The notes under the pieces: model-generated | Database searches by the model: none | What the model was told of the DNA's origin: nothing | The model's input: only the letters and a program-made list of their open reading frames with translations | In this document: positions 9,275 to 17,669 of the stretch, piece after piece | How the letters are laid out: every line of letters starts with the position of its first letter | Numbering within the stretch: the stretch's first letter is position 1 | Assembly (NCBI RefSeq): GCF_042678145.1 | Contig: NZ_JBHUDG010000018.1 | Coordinates: 1 to 64,000 of the forward strand | Length of the DNA stretch: 64,000 bases | Source: Pseudopedobacter beijingensis | GTDB taxonomy: Bacteria > Bacteroidota > Bacteroidia > Sphingobacteriales > Sphingobacteriaceae | Direction: 5' to 3' | Made by a program: the position numbers and the translations under genes

Positions 9275-9503
9275 ATTATTATAGGCTAAGATTTTGTCTT
9301 GTCTTAAAATAGATTTACAAGTTATTAGAAAGCAGTAATACGAGCAGATATAAAAAGTGCAGAAGGCTAAGGAGAAGAAAATAAATAAAGGAAGTGTAAA
9401 GCATAAAAATAAATAAAATGCCAACAACAAAACCAGCTGTAACCAGAAAAGAAAAGGTGCTATATACTGTCTTGAAAATAAAAAATCGCTTAACTTAGGA
9501 GTT

Positions 9504-10397
9504 ATGTTTGATTTTAGATTAAAAGTATTCCATACCGTAGCCAAAAGACTTAATTTTACTAAAGCAGCAGAAGAGCTTAATATAACGCAGCCTGCGGTAA
9601 CAAAACATATCAAAGAAATAGAATCTTATCTGAAATCGAAAGTTTTTGAGCGTAACGGAACTAAAATTACACTTACTTTAGCAGGAGAAACTTTGCTGAA
9701 ATATACCGAGCAGATTTTTTCTATTTACCGACAGCTCGATTATGATATCAATAATCTTAACGAAAGACATAAAGGAACATTAAGAATAGGGGCAAGTACT
9801 ACCGTGGCCCAATATATATTACCACCAGTATTGGCCGGATTCCATCAGAAATATAAAGATATTAAAGTTTCGTTAACGATAGATAACTCTGAGAAAATAG
9901 ATCTTTTGCTGCAACAGAAAAAGATAGATTTAGGGATTGTAGAGGGGCGGTCAAGAAATAACATGTTTAAATATACCGAGTTTCTTAAAGATGAGATTGT
10001 ACTGGTAACCAATAGTAATAACGAACTCGCAAAAAAAGCATTTATTGAGATAGAAGAGCTTAAAGAAATACCTTTATTATTACGTGAACCAGGTTCGGGG
10101 ACGTTGGAGATTATTGCCCATCACTTAAAGCCGTTTAACATTAAAATAAGCGAGCTTAACAGAGAAATGCAATTGGGGAATTCTGAAAGTATAAAGGCGT
10201 ATTTACAACATAGTAATTGTTTTACTTTTTTGTCTGTACATTCAGTAGTAAGCGAGCTGACGGATAAAAGGTTTACCATTGTAGATGTAAAAGACCTGAC
10301 TATTGAGCGGTATTTTTACTTTATGGAGCCACAGGGAGAAACAGCCTCATTGATAGAGCTGTTTAAGAATTTTGCTTTCCGTTATAACTTTAAGTAA
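9504..10397 (+). CDS. LysR-family transcriptional regulator (YeiE/CysB-like)
   Basis: 297 aa, standard LTTR length. The N-terminal winged HTH (residues 1-60) reads FHTVAKRLNFTKAAEELNIT and QPAVTKHIKEIE; residues ~90-295 form the periplasmic-binding-like effector domain (GTLRIGASTTVAQYILP). It lies directly before a YeiH-type exporter, the same pairing as yeiE-yeiH in enterobacteria, so it probably regulates that gene in response to a sulfur compound (inference). TTAGGAG 7-13 nt before the ATG is a rare good Shine-Dalgarno match in this window. Confidence 0.88.
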   Translation: MFDFRLKVFHTVAKRLNFTKAAEELNITQPAVTKHIKEIESYLKSKVFERNGTKITLTLAGETLLKYTEQIFSIYRQLDYDINNLNERHKGTLRIGASTTVAQYILPPVLAGFHQKYKDIKVSLTIDNSEKIDLLLQQKKIDLGIVEGRSRNNMFKYTEFLKDEIVLVTNSNNELAKKAFIEIEELKEIPLLLREPGSGTLEIIAHHLKPFNIKISELNREMQLGNSESIKAYLQHSNCFTFLSVHSVVSELTDKRFTIVDVKDLTIERYFYFMEPQGETASLIELFKNFAFRYNFK

Positions 10398-10468
10398 TGG
10401 CTTATTAAAAATAACTATTTCTTTTAGAATCGTAGTCGTTGCAGATTTGTACTATCAAATCACACGAC

Positions 10469-11443
10469 ATGAATATTTTAGAAACACGAAAACAATGTCT
10501 TCTCTTTTTTGAAAAGAACACCTATCTTCAAAAGACACTTTTTATAACTCTCGCCTTATTGTGCCTAACCCCGTTGGCTAGCCCTTCAGTAGCTTTGTTG
10601 TTAGGTATTTTAACTATTCAGCTGATAGGGCATCCTTATATAACGCTTAATCACAAGGCTATTCATATTCTTTTACAGGTTGCAGTGGTTGGTTTGGGAT
10701 TTGGAATGAATGTAAACAGTGCATTGCAGGCAGGAAAAAATGGGATGCTTTTTAGTGTGGTCTCTATAGCTACTACTTTGTTTTTAGAACTTCTGTTAAC
10801 CAAAAAACTTAAAATAGAAAAGGTAACGGGCTATTTGATAGCTGCTGGTACAGCAATTTGTGGTGGAAGTGCTATAGCTGCTATTTCACCTATTGTAAAA
10901 GCAAAAGAAAACCAAACTTCTGTGGCATTAGGCGTAATTTTTGTCCTTAATTCAGTGGCATTATTTGTATTTCCTTATTTGGGACATATTTTAAACCTAA
11001 GTCAGACTCAGTTTGGATTATGGTGTGCAATAGCTATACACGATACCAGCTCTGTGGTTGGTGCAGCAAGTAAATATGGTGCACAGGCTTTAGAAGTAGC
11101 TACAACGGTTAAACTGGCGAGAGCACTTTGGATTATCCCTTTATCTGTATTGTCTGCGGTATTCTTTAAAAATACAGAGTCAAAAATAAAGATTCCGTAC
11201 TTTATAGGTTTGTTTATACTGGCAATGTTGGCCAATACCTATTTTACAGGCGTACAATACATAAGTGCTTATATTGTACACTTGTCTAAAGCGGGATTAA
11301 ACTTGACTTTATTTTTAATAGGTAGTGGTTTAACGGCAAATGTACTGAGGTCTGTAGGATTAAAGACACTTGCTTTGGGGGTAGTATTATGGTTTTTTAT
11401 ATCAGGAATGAGCCTTCTGGTTATATTTCAGATTGCTAAATAA
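10469..11443 (+). CDS. YeiH/UPF0324 family putative sulfate exporter
   Basis: 324 aa from the ATG at 10469; an in-frame ATG at 10439 would add 10 residues of non-membrane sequence. About ten hydrophobic segments fill the protein. It contains family hallmarks: VVGLGFGMNVNSALQAG, AAGTAICGGSAIAAISPI (the GTxICGGSAIxA signature) and AIHDTSSVVGAASKYG. It is an inner-membrane protein of the putative sulfate exporter family whose substrate has little experimental support. It follows a LysR regulator by about 70 nt and is probably its target. Confidence 0.88.
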   Translation: MNILETRKQCLLFFEKNTYLQKTLFITLALLCLTPLASPSVALLLGILTIQLIGHPYITLNHKAIHILLQVAVVGLGFGMNVNSALQAGKNGMLFSVVSIATTLFLELLLTKKLKIEKVTGYLIAAGTAICGGSAIAAISPIVKAKENQTSVALGVIFVLNSVALFVFPYLGHILNLSQTQFGLWCAIAIHDTSSVVGAASKYGAQALEVATTVKLARALWIIPLSVLSAVFFKNTESKIKIPYFIGLFILAMLANTYFTGVQYISAYIVHLSKAGLNLTLFLIGSGLTANVLRSVGLKTLALGVVLWFFISGMSLLVIFQIAK

Positions 11444-11983
11444 CATGATTTTAGAGGAAAGAATAGCTTTAATTATAAGAAAGTGTCTAATAAAAAGAGA
11501 CTGTCTCAAATTAGTGTTTTTTTGTCAGGCTAAGCCCCTCATCAGGCTCAGGATAAACTCAGTCTAAGCCTCTTCAGTATTACTTGGATACATATTTCGA
11601 CTCCGCTCAATGTGACAAATTCGATTTTTTAGACACCTTCTTTTTTATGGTATTACTCATGAAATAAATATGTGATGTTCTTTTTAGAGAGGCATTGCTG
11701 TGAAGTCATTGCGTTAAGTTAATGCACAAAAAAGCTCTATAGTTATGCTGAACTTGTTTCAGTATCTCATTACCCAGGTCTATTAATCCCTAAATAACCA
11801 GGCAAGGTCTTTTTAGAGAGACCTTGCTGTGAAGTGAGTTTTTGTCATTAGGAGAGCCTGTTCTGATTCATTGGAAAGGTTACAACGAAGCAATCTCTTG
11901 CTGTAATTCATTCTATATTGATTTGAATTATTCCTCAGATAACAAGATCTTGTGAATACAATCTCTATGAAATGAAAAATATT
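11444..11983. other. Gene-free spacer with dispersed-repeat fragments
   Basis: At 11501-11533 GACTGTCTCAAATTAGTG followed by a T-run and GTCAGGCT is the reverse complement of about 46842-46870 (family B). Further on, ATTTCGACTCCGCTCAATGTGAC also recurs in the 46.8 kb copy. A CAAGGTCT/AGACCTTG pair near 11805-11832 may form a hairpin. The segment around 11880-11920 has the GAAGCAATCTC word of family A. No open frame worth calling. Confidence 0.6.
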
Positions 11984-13060
11984 CTATTTCCCGTTTTCGG
12001 CATCCTTAACCCAAACAATTTTATACTGTTTACTTAATGATGGATTAATTTGTTCTTGATAAGACTCAGGAGCAGTAATGGTTTTAGGATCTCCATCGCT
12101 GTAATAACGTGTTTTGTTTTTGTTTTGAAGGTTCATAAAATGTTCAGGACCATAAGAGGTATCACCAGCCTGTACACGTTCTATCTCCAATCGGTTGAAA
12201 TCTTTATGGTATGGAGAAACTGAAGTTGCCGAACCTACTAATAAAACAGCCTCATGATGGTAAGATACATCTTCAAATTTGCCTTTAGACTCTAAAGACT
12301 TGTTTTTTGCCCGCATTCCTAAAGGAAGTGCTAAACTACGAACTTCATAATCGGGGATAAATTCTTTAATTTCTTTTACAAACATTCCTAGATGCTTTTG
12401 TACACCGGCATCATCCAGTTTATTTAAAGGCACATGATACCAGCCATGATTACCAATTTCGTACCCATTTTTAATTAACCATTCTAACTTTTCTTTTTTG
12501 TATTCTGGCTGTGCAAACAATCTTAAATTAGGCTTAATGGCAGGTAATACATAAAAGCTTGCGGTTAGTGGAAAATCCGGATGTTTCTTTTTAAAATCTT
12601 CCAGTATACCAACAGCACAGTCCGGATCTATTTCTAACTTTCCGTTTTTTTCGATATACCTGAATTGGCCACCGCTGGAGTCGTCAAAAGTTAAAGCAAA
12701 AGGCGTTTTTCCGGCAGGTATATCTAATTTTCCATAAGCAAGATCCAGAACAGAAACCGGATAGAAATTATTCTCATAAAGCATTTTTAAATCTTTTCTC
12801 AGGTTATCCGGAGTCCTTCGCCAACGGTCTTCGGGTTCACCAATAAGATGGTATTCTAAAACCATTACTTTACCCAATTCATTGGGGACAAAATCTTTGT
12901 TTTGAGCTATTACCGTTTTGGGAGCTTCTGTAATGGCAGAAGCAGAATCAACAACTACATTCTGATTGGTTTCATGATCAGTTTGTTTAGAGTTAGACTG
13001 CGAGCAAGACCATAAAGTCATACTGGCAGCAAAATAGGTCAGATGTTTTTTGAGACGCAT
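11984..13060 (-). CDS. Polysaccharide deacetylase family lipoprotein
   Basis: 358 aa from the start at 13060 (MRLKKHLTYFAASMTLWSCSQ); an upstream ATG at 13084 would put 8 residues before the signal peptide. Lipobox LWSC gives lipidated Cys19. The NodB-like carbohydrate esterase 4 fold shows the metal-binding TFDD (124-127) and the His pair in GNHGWYH (His205, His209). It probably removes acetyl groups from a cell-envelope or dietary polysaccharide at the outer face of a membrane; the substrate cannot be told. Single gene, divergent from pyrD. Confidence 0.87.
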   Translation of the reverse strand: MRLKKHLTYFAASMTLWSCSQSNSKQTDHETNQNVVVDSASAITEAPKTVIAQNKDFVPNELGKVMVLEYHLIGEPEDRWRRTPDNLRKDLKMLYENNFYPVSVLDLAYGKLDIPAGKTPFALTFDDSSGGQFRYIEKNGKLEIDPDCAVGILEDFKKKHPDFPLTASFYVLPAIKPNLRLFAQPEYKKEKLEWLIKNGYEIGNHGWYHVPLNKLDDAGVQKHLGMFVKEIKEFIPDYEVRSLALPLGMRAKNKSLESKGKFEDVSYHHEAVLLVGSATSVSPYHKDFNRLEIERVQAGDTSYGPEHFMNLQNKNKTRYYSDGDPKTITAPESYQEQINPSLSKQYKIVWVKDAENGK

Positions 13061-13242
13061 GTACAATAGATTAATATTCACCAAAAATAAAATAAATAAG
13101 AGTCTGTTTAAACTTATCTGATGAGAATATTTATCTCTTGTTTGGGGAGGGAATGGACGGGTATATTGCTCTGTAAATGACAGGCTCTTTAACTATTTAT
13201 GAATTTGAGAAATGTACCCTCTGATTATTTTAAGATAATAAT

Positions 13243-13250
13243 TACATTTG
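13243..13250 (+). promoter_or_regulatory. TAnnTTTG -7 box four bases before pyrD
   Basis: TACATTTG at 13243-13250 matches the -7 consensus, and the pyrD ATG begins at 13255. Transcription would start at or next to the start codon, implying a leaderless mRNA. No TTG is present at the normal -33 distance. Confidence 0.55.
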
Positions 13251-13254
13251 CGGC

Positions 13255-14277
13255 ATGTATCAATTTCTAAAGCCGATTTTTTTTCAATTTAATCCTGAAA
13301 AAATTCATCATTTTGTAACCGGAACATTGCAAAGAGCCCAAAAAGTATGGGGTTTACCTAAAATAATTAAAGCTGGATTCAGGTATGACGATAAATCTCT
13401 AGAAAGAGAAGTTTTTGGATTAAAGTTTAAAAACCCTGTAGGACTGGCTGCAGGCTTTGATAAAAATGGAGAGTATATTGAAGAACTTGCCAATTTTGGT
13501 TTCGGTTTTATAGAAGTTGGAACCGTGACTCCGTTGCCGCAACCCGGAAATGATAAACCCAGAATGTTTAGACTGCCAAAAGACGAGGCTATTATTAATC
13601 GCATGGGATTTAATAATAAAGGGGTAGATGTTTTGGCCAGAAAGCTGGAAAGTGTTAAAAGAGAAGGGATTTTGATAGGGGGGAATATAGGTAAAAACAA
13701 GAATACGCCTAATGAAGATGCGGTTAACGATTATATCAAATGTTTTGATAGGTTGTTTGATGTGGTAGACTATTTTGTTGTGAATGTAAGCTCTCCAAAT
13801 ACTCCTAACCTGAGGGCATTACAAGAGAAAGAACCTTTAAAGAATATCTTGAATACATTACAGGAAAGGAATGGTAAATCAGGGGTTTATCGCCCTATTT
13901 TATTGAAGATTGCACCCGATTTGACAAGCGATCAGTTAGATGATATTGTAGAGATTGTATTGGAAACTAAAATTGCGGGAGTTATAGCAACAAATACAAC
14001 TATTTCCAGAGAAGATTTAAGCTCGCCTGAATACCTTAAAAAAGAGGCAGGTGGATTGAGCGGAAAACCTGTAAAGGATAAATCGACAGCGGTTATCAAA
14101 TATCTTTCAGAAAAATCCAATAAAGCATTTCCTATTATTGGAGTAGGCGGTATCCATTCGGCTGCAGATGCTAAAGAAAAACTGGAAGCAGGTGCAGCTT
14201 TAGTGCAGATTTACACCGGTTTTATTTACGAAGGACCGGGTTTGGTTAAAAAAATCCTTAAATCTCTGAAAGCATAA
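13255..14277 (+). CDS. pyrD: Dihydroorotate dehydrogenase (quinone), class 2
   Basis: 340 aa. It oxidises dihydroorotate to orotate in pyrimidine synthesis, with FMN and membrane quinone as acceptor. The N-terminal helical extension (MYQFLKPIFFQFNPEKIHHF) typical of class 2 enzymes is present. Also visible are NPVGLAAGFDKNGE, GFGFIEVGTVTP, NRMGFNNKG, the catalytic serine in NVSSPNTPNLR and the FMN phosphate-binding GVGGIHSAADAKEKLEAGA. Its own near-leaderless promoter precedes it. trxB follows with a separate promoter. Confidence 0.97.
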   Translation: MYQFLKPIFFQFNPEKIHHFVTGTLQRAQKVWGLPKIIKAGFRYDDKSLEREVFGLKFKNPVGLAAGFDKNGEYIEELANFGFGFIEVGTVTPLPQPGNDKPRMFRLPKDEAIINRMGFNNKGVDVLARKLESVKREGILIGGNIGKNKNTPNEDAVNDYIKCFDRLFDVVDYFVVNVSSPNTPNLRALQEKEPLKNILNTLQERNGKSGVYRPILLKIAPDLTSDQLDDIVEIVLETKIAGVIATNTTISREDLSSPEYLKKEAGGLSGKPVKDKSTAVIKYLSEKSNKAFPIIGVGGIHSAADAKEKLEAGAALVQIYTGFIYEGPGLVKKILKSLKA

Positions 14278-14304
14278 TCTAATTGTAATAAAGCAGACTG
14301 ACCG

Positions 14305-14335
14305 TTGCCTTGCTTAATGGTCAACGATATATTTG
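14305..14335 (+). promoter_or_regulatory. Sigma-A promoter of trxB
   Basis: TTG at 14305-14307, a 20-nt spacer and TATATTTG at 14328-14335 agree with the Bacteroidota -33/-7 consensus. The -7 box ends 18 nt before the trxB ATG, so this gene has a short leader, unlike pyrD. Confidence 0.65.
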
Positions 14336-14353
14336 TATCATTAAACTAAAGAA

Positions 14354-15301
14354 ATGACTGAAGAATTAGAACACGTAAAATGTTTAATCATAGGATCTGG
14401 GCCTGCAGGGTATACTGCAGCTATTTATGCTGCCAGAGCTGATTTGAAACCGGTTATGATTACGGGTATGCAGATGGGAGGGCAGTTAACCCAAACTACT
14501 GATGTAGAGAATTTTCCTGGTTATCCGGCAGGTGTGATGGGACCCGAAATGATGGAAGATTTTCGTAAACAGGCAGAGCGCTTTGGTACAGATATCCGTT
14601 TTGGTTATGTATCATCGGTAGATTTCTCAGGATCGGTACATAAAGTGGTGGTAGATGATACCAAAACTATTCTTGCTGATACTGTAATTATTTCTACAGG
14701 TGCTTCTGCAAAATATTTAGGGTTAGAATCAGAACAGAAATATAATGGTTTTGGAGTATCTGCCTGTGCGGTTTGTGATGGCTTTTTCTTTAAAAATCAG
14801 GATGTAGCCATTGTAGGTGCCGGAGATACTGCAGCAGAAGAAGCTACTTATCTGGCTAAATTGTGTAATAAGGTTTACATGTTGGTTAGAAGGGACGAGT
14901 TCAGGGCCTCTAAAGCAATGGTTAAAAGGGTGTTAAATACACCAAATATTGAAGTGTTGTATAACTCTGAAACTAAAGAGGTGTTGGGCGATGGAAAATC
15001 TGTAACCGGCATAAAAGTTTTCAATAACCAAACTAAGGAAGAGAAAGATATTGCAGTAACAGGTTTCTTTGTTGCTATTGGCCATAAACCTAATACCGAT
15101 ATTTTTAAAGATTGGTTAGATATGGATGAAACCGGATATATTATTACTAATCCGGATAGTACAGCTACAAAAGTTCCCGGAGTTTTTGTTTCTGGCGATG
15201 CACAGGATAAAATCTTCAGACAAGCTATTACCGCTGCAGGTACTGGTTGTATGGCTGCCTTAGAAGCAGAAAGATACCTGGCCGCTAAAGAGTTTGAATA
15301 A
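14354..15301 (+). CDS. trxB: Thioredoxin reductase (NADPH)
   Basis: 315 aa. The low-molecular-weight flavoenzyme passes electrons from NADPH to thioredoxin in the cytoplasm. FAD-binding GSGPAGYTAAIYAAR is at 15-29, the redox-active pair is Cys138-Ala-Val-Cys141-Asp, the NADPH-binding GAGDTAAEEATYLA lies in the middle, and the C-terminal FAD motif is GVFVSGDAQD. All key residues are present. Confidence 0.96.
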   Translation: MTEELEHVKCLIIGSGPAGYTAAIYAARADLKPVMITGMQMGGQLTQTTDVENFPGYPAGVMGPEMMEDFRKQAERFGTDIRFGYVSSVDFSGSVHKVVVDDTKTILADTVIISTGASAKYLGLESEQKYNGFGVSACAVCDGFFFKNQDVAIVGAGDTAAEEATYLAKLCNKVYMLVRRDEFRASKAMVKRVLNTPNIEVLYNSETKEVLGDGKSVTGIKVFNNQTKEEKDIAVTGFFVAIGHKPNTDIFKDWLDMDETGYIITNPDSTATKVPGVFVSGDAQDKIFRQAITAAGTGCMAALEAERYLAAKEFE

Positions 15302-16033
15302 TCTCAGGTTTTCGGGCTGAGGTGGGGAGTTGTGTAGACTTCGGGATCCTCAGCCTGATAATATTTTTAATGTTCAATGTTGAATTGTTATAACTATGAA
15401 CTATAGAATGATGAACGATTAAAACAATGAACGATCATAAACTATGAATGATGAACTATGGTCTATCGACAATGGACTATAAACTATAAAATAAATCGTC
15501 GTCATTGCGAGGAACGAAGCAATCTCATTATCAGAATCCTACAGCAGTCAGGATTAACAGTCATTCCCAATTAACTAACAGACCCTTCGAGAGCCTCAGG
15601 GTGACGTGGTTTGTTTGAGGTAGGAACGAGATGAACTTCTGAATGATGAACGATTAAAACAATGAACGATTATAAACTATGAATGATGAACTATGGTCTA
15701 TCGACTATCGACCATGGACTATAAAACAAATCGTCATTGCGAGGAACGAAGCAATCTCATTATCAGAATCCTAAACCAGTAAGTGTTAACAGTTATTACC
15801 AATTAACGAACAGATCCTTCGAGAGCCTCAGGGTGACGTGGTTTGTTTGAGGTAGGAACGAGATGAACTTCTGAATGATGAACTTGTTATAACTATGAAC
15901 TATAGAATGATGAATTTTTAAAACGATGAACGATTATAAACTATGAATGATGAACTATGGTCTATCGACTATGGACAATTGACTATAAACTATAGAGCAT
16001 TCACAAAAATCCTTTCCTAAAAAGAACTAAAAA
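15302..16033. repeat. Array of dispersed repeat family A (period about 235 bp)
   Basis: Gene-free. Two to three successive units each contain (a) TGAACGATTAAAACAATGAA and ACTATGGTCTATCGAC-type words (near 15411, 15648 and 15907), (b) AATCGTCATTGCGAGGAACG followed by AAGCAATCTC (near 15494 and 15728), and (c) CCTTCGAGAGCCTCAGGGTG followed by ACGTGGTTTG (near 15583 and 15813). The same modules recur at 44.1-45.3 and 50.7-51.95 kb. The CATTGCGAGGAACGAAGCAATC core is itself partly palindromic. Confidence 0.9.
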
Positions 16034-17341
16034 TCAAATATCACCAATTCTTCTGCCTTCAAAAGAACTGAATCTATGATGTTTAGGTTCGCCAATAACC
16101 TGTTTGCCATAAATACTGTTATTTCCAGAAAAAAGATAAGCTACAATGCAGGCTATGGCTACGTATACGCCACATTCTGTCCCAAATAATTCCATGGCCA
16201 TTAAAGTGCAGGCAATAGGTGTATTGGTGGCTCCGGCAAATACAGCAACAAATCCCATTCCTGCAAGCAATCCAAACGGTAAAGGAATAAAGAAAGAAAG
16301 GGCATTTCCTAAAGTTGCCCCGATAAAAAAGAGTGGGGTAACTTCTCCTCCTTTAAAGCCCGCAGATAAGGTAACAATAGTAAATATCATTTTAAGCAGG
16401 AAATCATAAGCGGGGAGTTGTGTAGCAAAAGAATCTACAATAACAGGAATACCTAAACCAATATATTTAGTACTCCCGATGGTGAGGACAGCTAAAGCAA
16501 CAATTATCCCACCAACAAAGGGTCTTAATGGCGGATAAGAAATATTGTTCTTAAATAGCTTTCCTGTAAAATGCATGGATTTGCTAAATATTGCAGCACA
16601 TAAGCCAAAAAATATACCTGCTAAAACCGCATACAAGATATTCGGTAACGAGATGTCAGGAATAAAATCAATATGATAGTGGGTATGTTTAGCATTCCAT
16701 AGTTTAGTAACCAAATCTGCAATAATAGAAGCTGAGAAAGCAGGAAATATAGCATCGTATCTTAACCTGCCTATTAAGAATACCTCCATGCCAAATATAG
16801 CTCCAGCTAGTGGAGTACCAAAAACAGACCCGAAACCGGCAGCTATAGCAGCTATAATCAATATCTTCCTTTCAGCCGGAGTCAGTTTTAGAGGTTTACT
16901 TAGCTGATCGGATATAGAGCCTGCCATTTGTAATGCAGTCCCCTCGCGTCCGGCAGATCCACCAAATAAATGGGTGGTAATTGTTCCTATATAAACTAAG
17001 GGAGCCATTTTAAAAGGAATGGTTTCCTTGGGCGTATGGATGGTTTCCAAAAGTAAATTATTCCCTGCTTCAACGTCTTTGCCATAATAATGATAAAGTA
17101 AACCAATAGCAAAACCAGCAACAGGTAAGAGGGCAATTAGCCATAAATGGTTTTCACGATACTGGGTTGCCCAGTCCAGAGATTTTAGAAAACCAGCTGA
17201 AGCAGAACCTACCAGTATTCCAATAACCAGACTAATGAAGAGCCATTTTATGATATAAAGTGCGGCAGGGTAATGTCTGAAAAACACCTTGACAAACAGA
17301 TTTATTTTTACAGCGAATGATTTATTTTCTTTTTTAGACAT
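16034..17341 (-). CDS. CLC-F type fluoride/proton antiporter (CLC family)
   Basis: 435 aa, polytopic CLC fold. The selectivity-filter helix reads GGSAGREGTALQ, with the gating Glu133 in GREGT. The second filter region is GFKGGEVTPLF in place of the chloride-type GxFxP. Replacement of the usual GREGP by GREGT, together with GGEVTP, is typical of the CLC-F subgroup that expels fluoride. A fluoride riboswitch in its 5' leader supports this strongly. It protects the cell against fluoride entering as HF. Read on the minus strand, divergent from the DUF3748 gene. Confidence 0.88.
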   Translation of the reverse strand: MSKKENKSFAVKINLFVKVFFRHYPAALYIIKWLFISLVIGILVGSASAGFLKSLDWATQYRENHLWLIALLPVAGFAIGLLYHYYGKDVEAGNNLLLETIHTPKETIPFKMAPLVYIGTITTHLFGGSAGREGTALQMAGSISDQLSKPLKLTPAERKILIIAAIAAGFGSVFGTPLAGAIFGMEVFLIGRLRYDAIFPAFSASIIADLVTKLWNAKHTHYHIDFIPDISLPNILYAVLAGIFFGLCAAIFSKSMHFTGKLFKNNISYPPLRPFVGGIIVALAVLTIGSTKYIGLGIPVIVDSFATQLPAYDFLLKMIFTIVTLSAGFKGGEVTPLFFIGATLGNALSFFIPLPFGLLAGMGFVAVFAGATNTPIACTLMAMELFGTECGVYVAIACIVAYLFSGNNSIYGKQVIGEPKHHRFSSFEGRRIGDI

Positions 17342-17375
17342 GACTTTCCCGATTAAAAAGTTAATTATTTAATTT

Positions 17376-17430
17376 AATCAGGCGTCATCAGCTCTTGCAG
17401 AGCGGTTGGGTAAGGAAGAACACCATTTCC
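17376..17430 (-). promoter_or_regulatory. Fluoride riboswitch (crcB motif)
   Basis: On the minus strand the leader reads GGAAATGGTGTTCTTCC, a short linker TTACCC, then AACCGCTCTGCAAGAGCTGA and TGACGCCTGATTA. This matches the fluoride aptamer: P1 hairpin GGnnAUGGnGUUCnnCC, the AACCGCU...AGCUGAUGA stem-loop and closing GCCU. It ends about 35 nt before the start codon of the CLC-F gene. The downstream GATTAAA...TTTAATC pair could be the expression platform. There is no clear U-tract, so the switch may act on translation. Confidence 0.88.
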
Positions 17431-17635
17431 TTTTCTGTTGCCGCTAATTTAGAAATAAATATTTATTTACAAAAATATTCGGAAAGTTGGACAACGATGC
17501 TTTATTTCAATAAGAGGAGAGTTATGTAAAGTATCCCAATCGCTAATGACATAACAATAAATACCTTAAAGTAGGACAGCATGATAATTTCTGCTATACA
17601 TCAGCCAAAACCAGCCACATCGTTTTATGTCCTTA

Positions 17636-17656
17636 TTGATATATTCGTTATATCAA
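17636..17656 (+). promoter_or_regulatory. Perfect palindrome before the DUF3748 gene
   Basis: TTGATATA, 5 nt TTCGT, TATATCAA: a perfect 8-bp inverted repeat ending 13 nt before the ATG at 17670. It could be an operator or a 5'-UTR hairpin hiding the start region. Confidence 0.4.
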
Positions 17657-17669
17657 AAAATTAAGAGCG

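Noticed and set aside
9176..9613. 145-codon hydrophobic minus-strand frame
   Set aside because: Overlaps the ends of two well-supported genes, crosses a terminator hairpin and has a composition expected from AT-rich antisense sequence.
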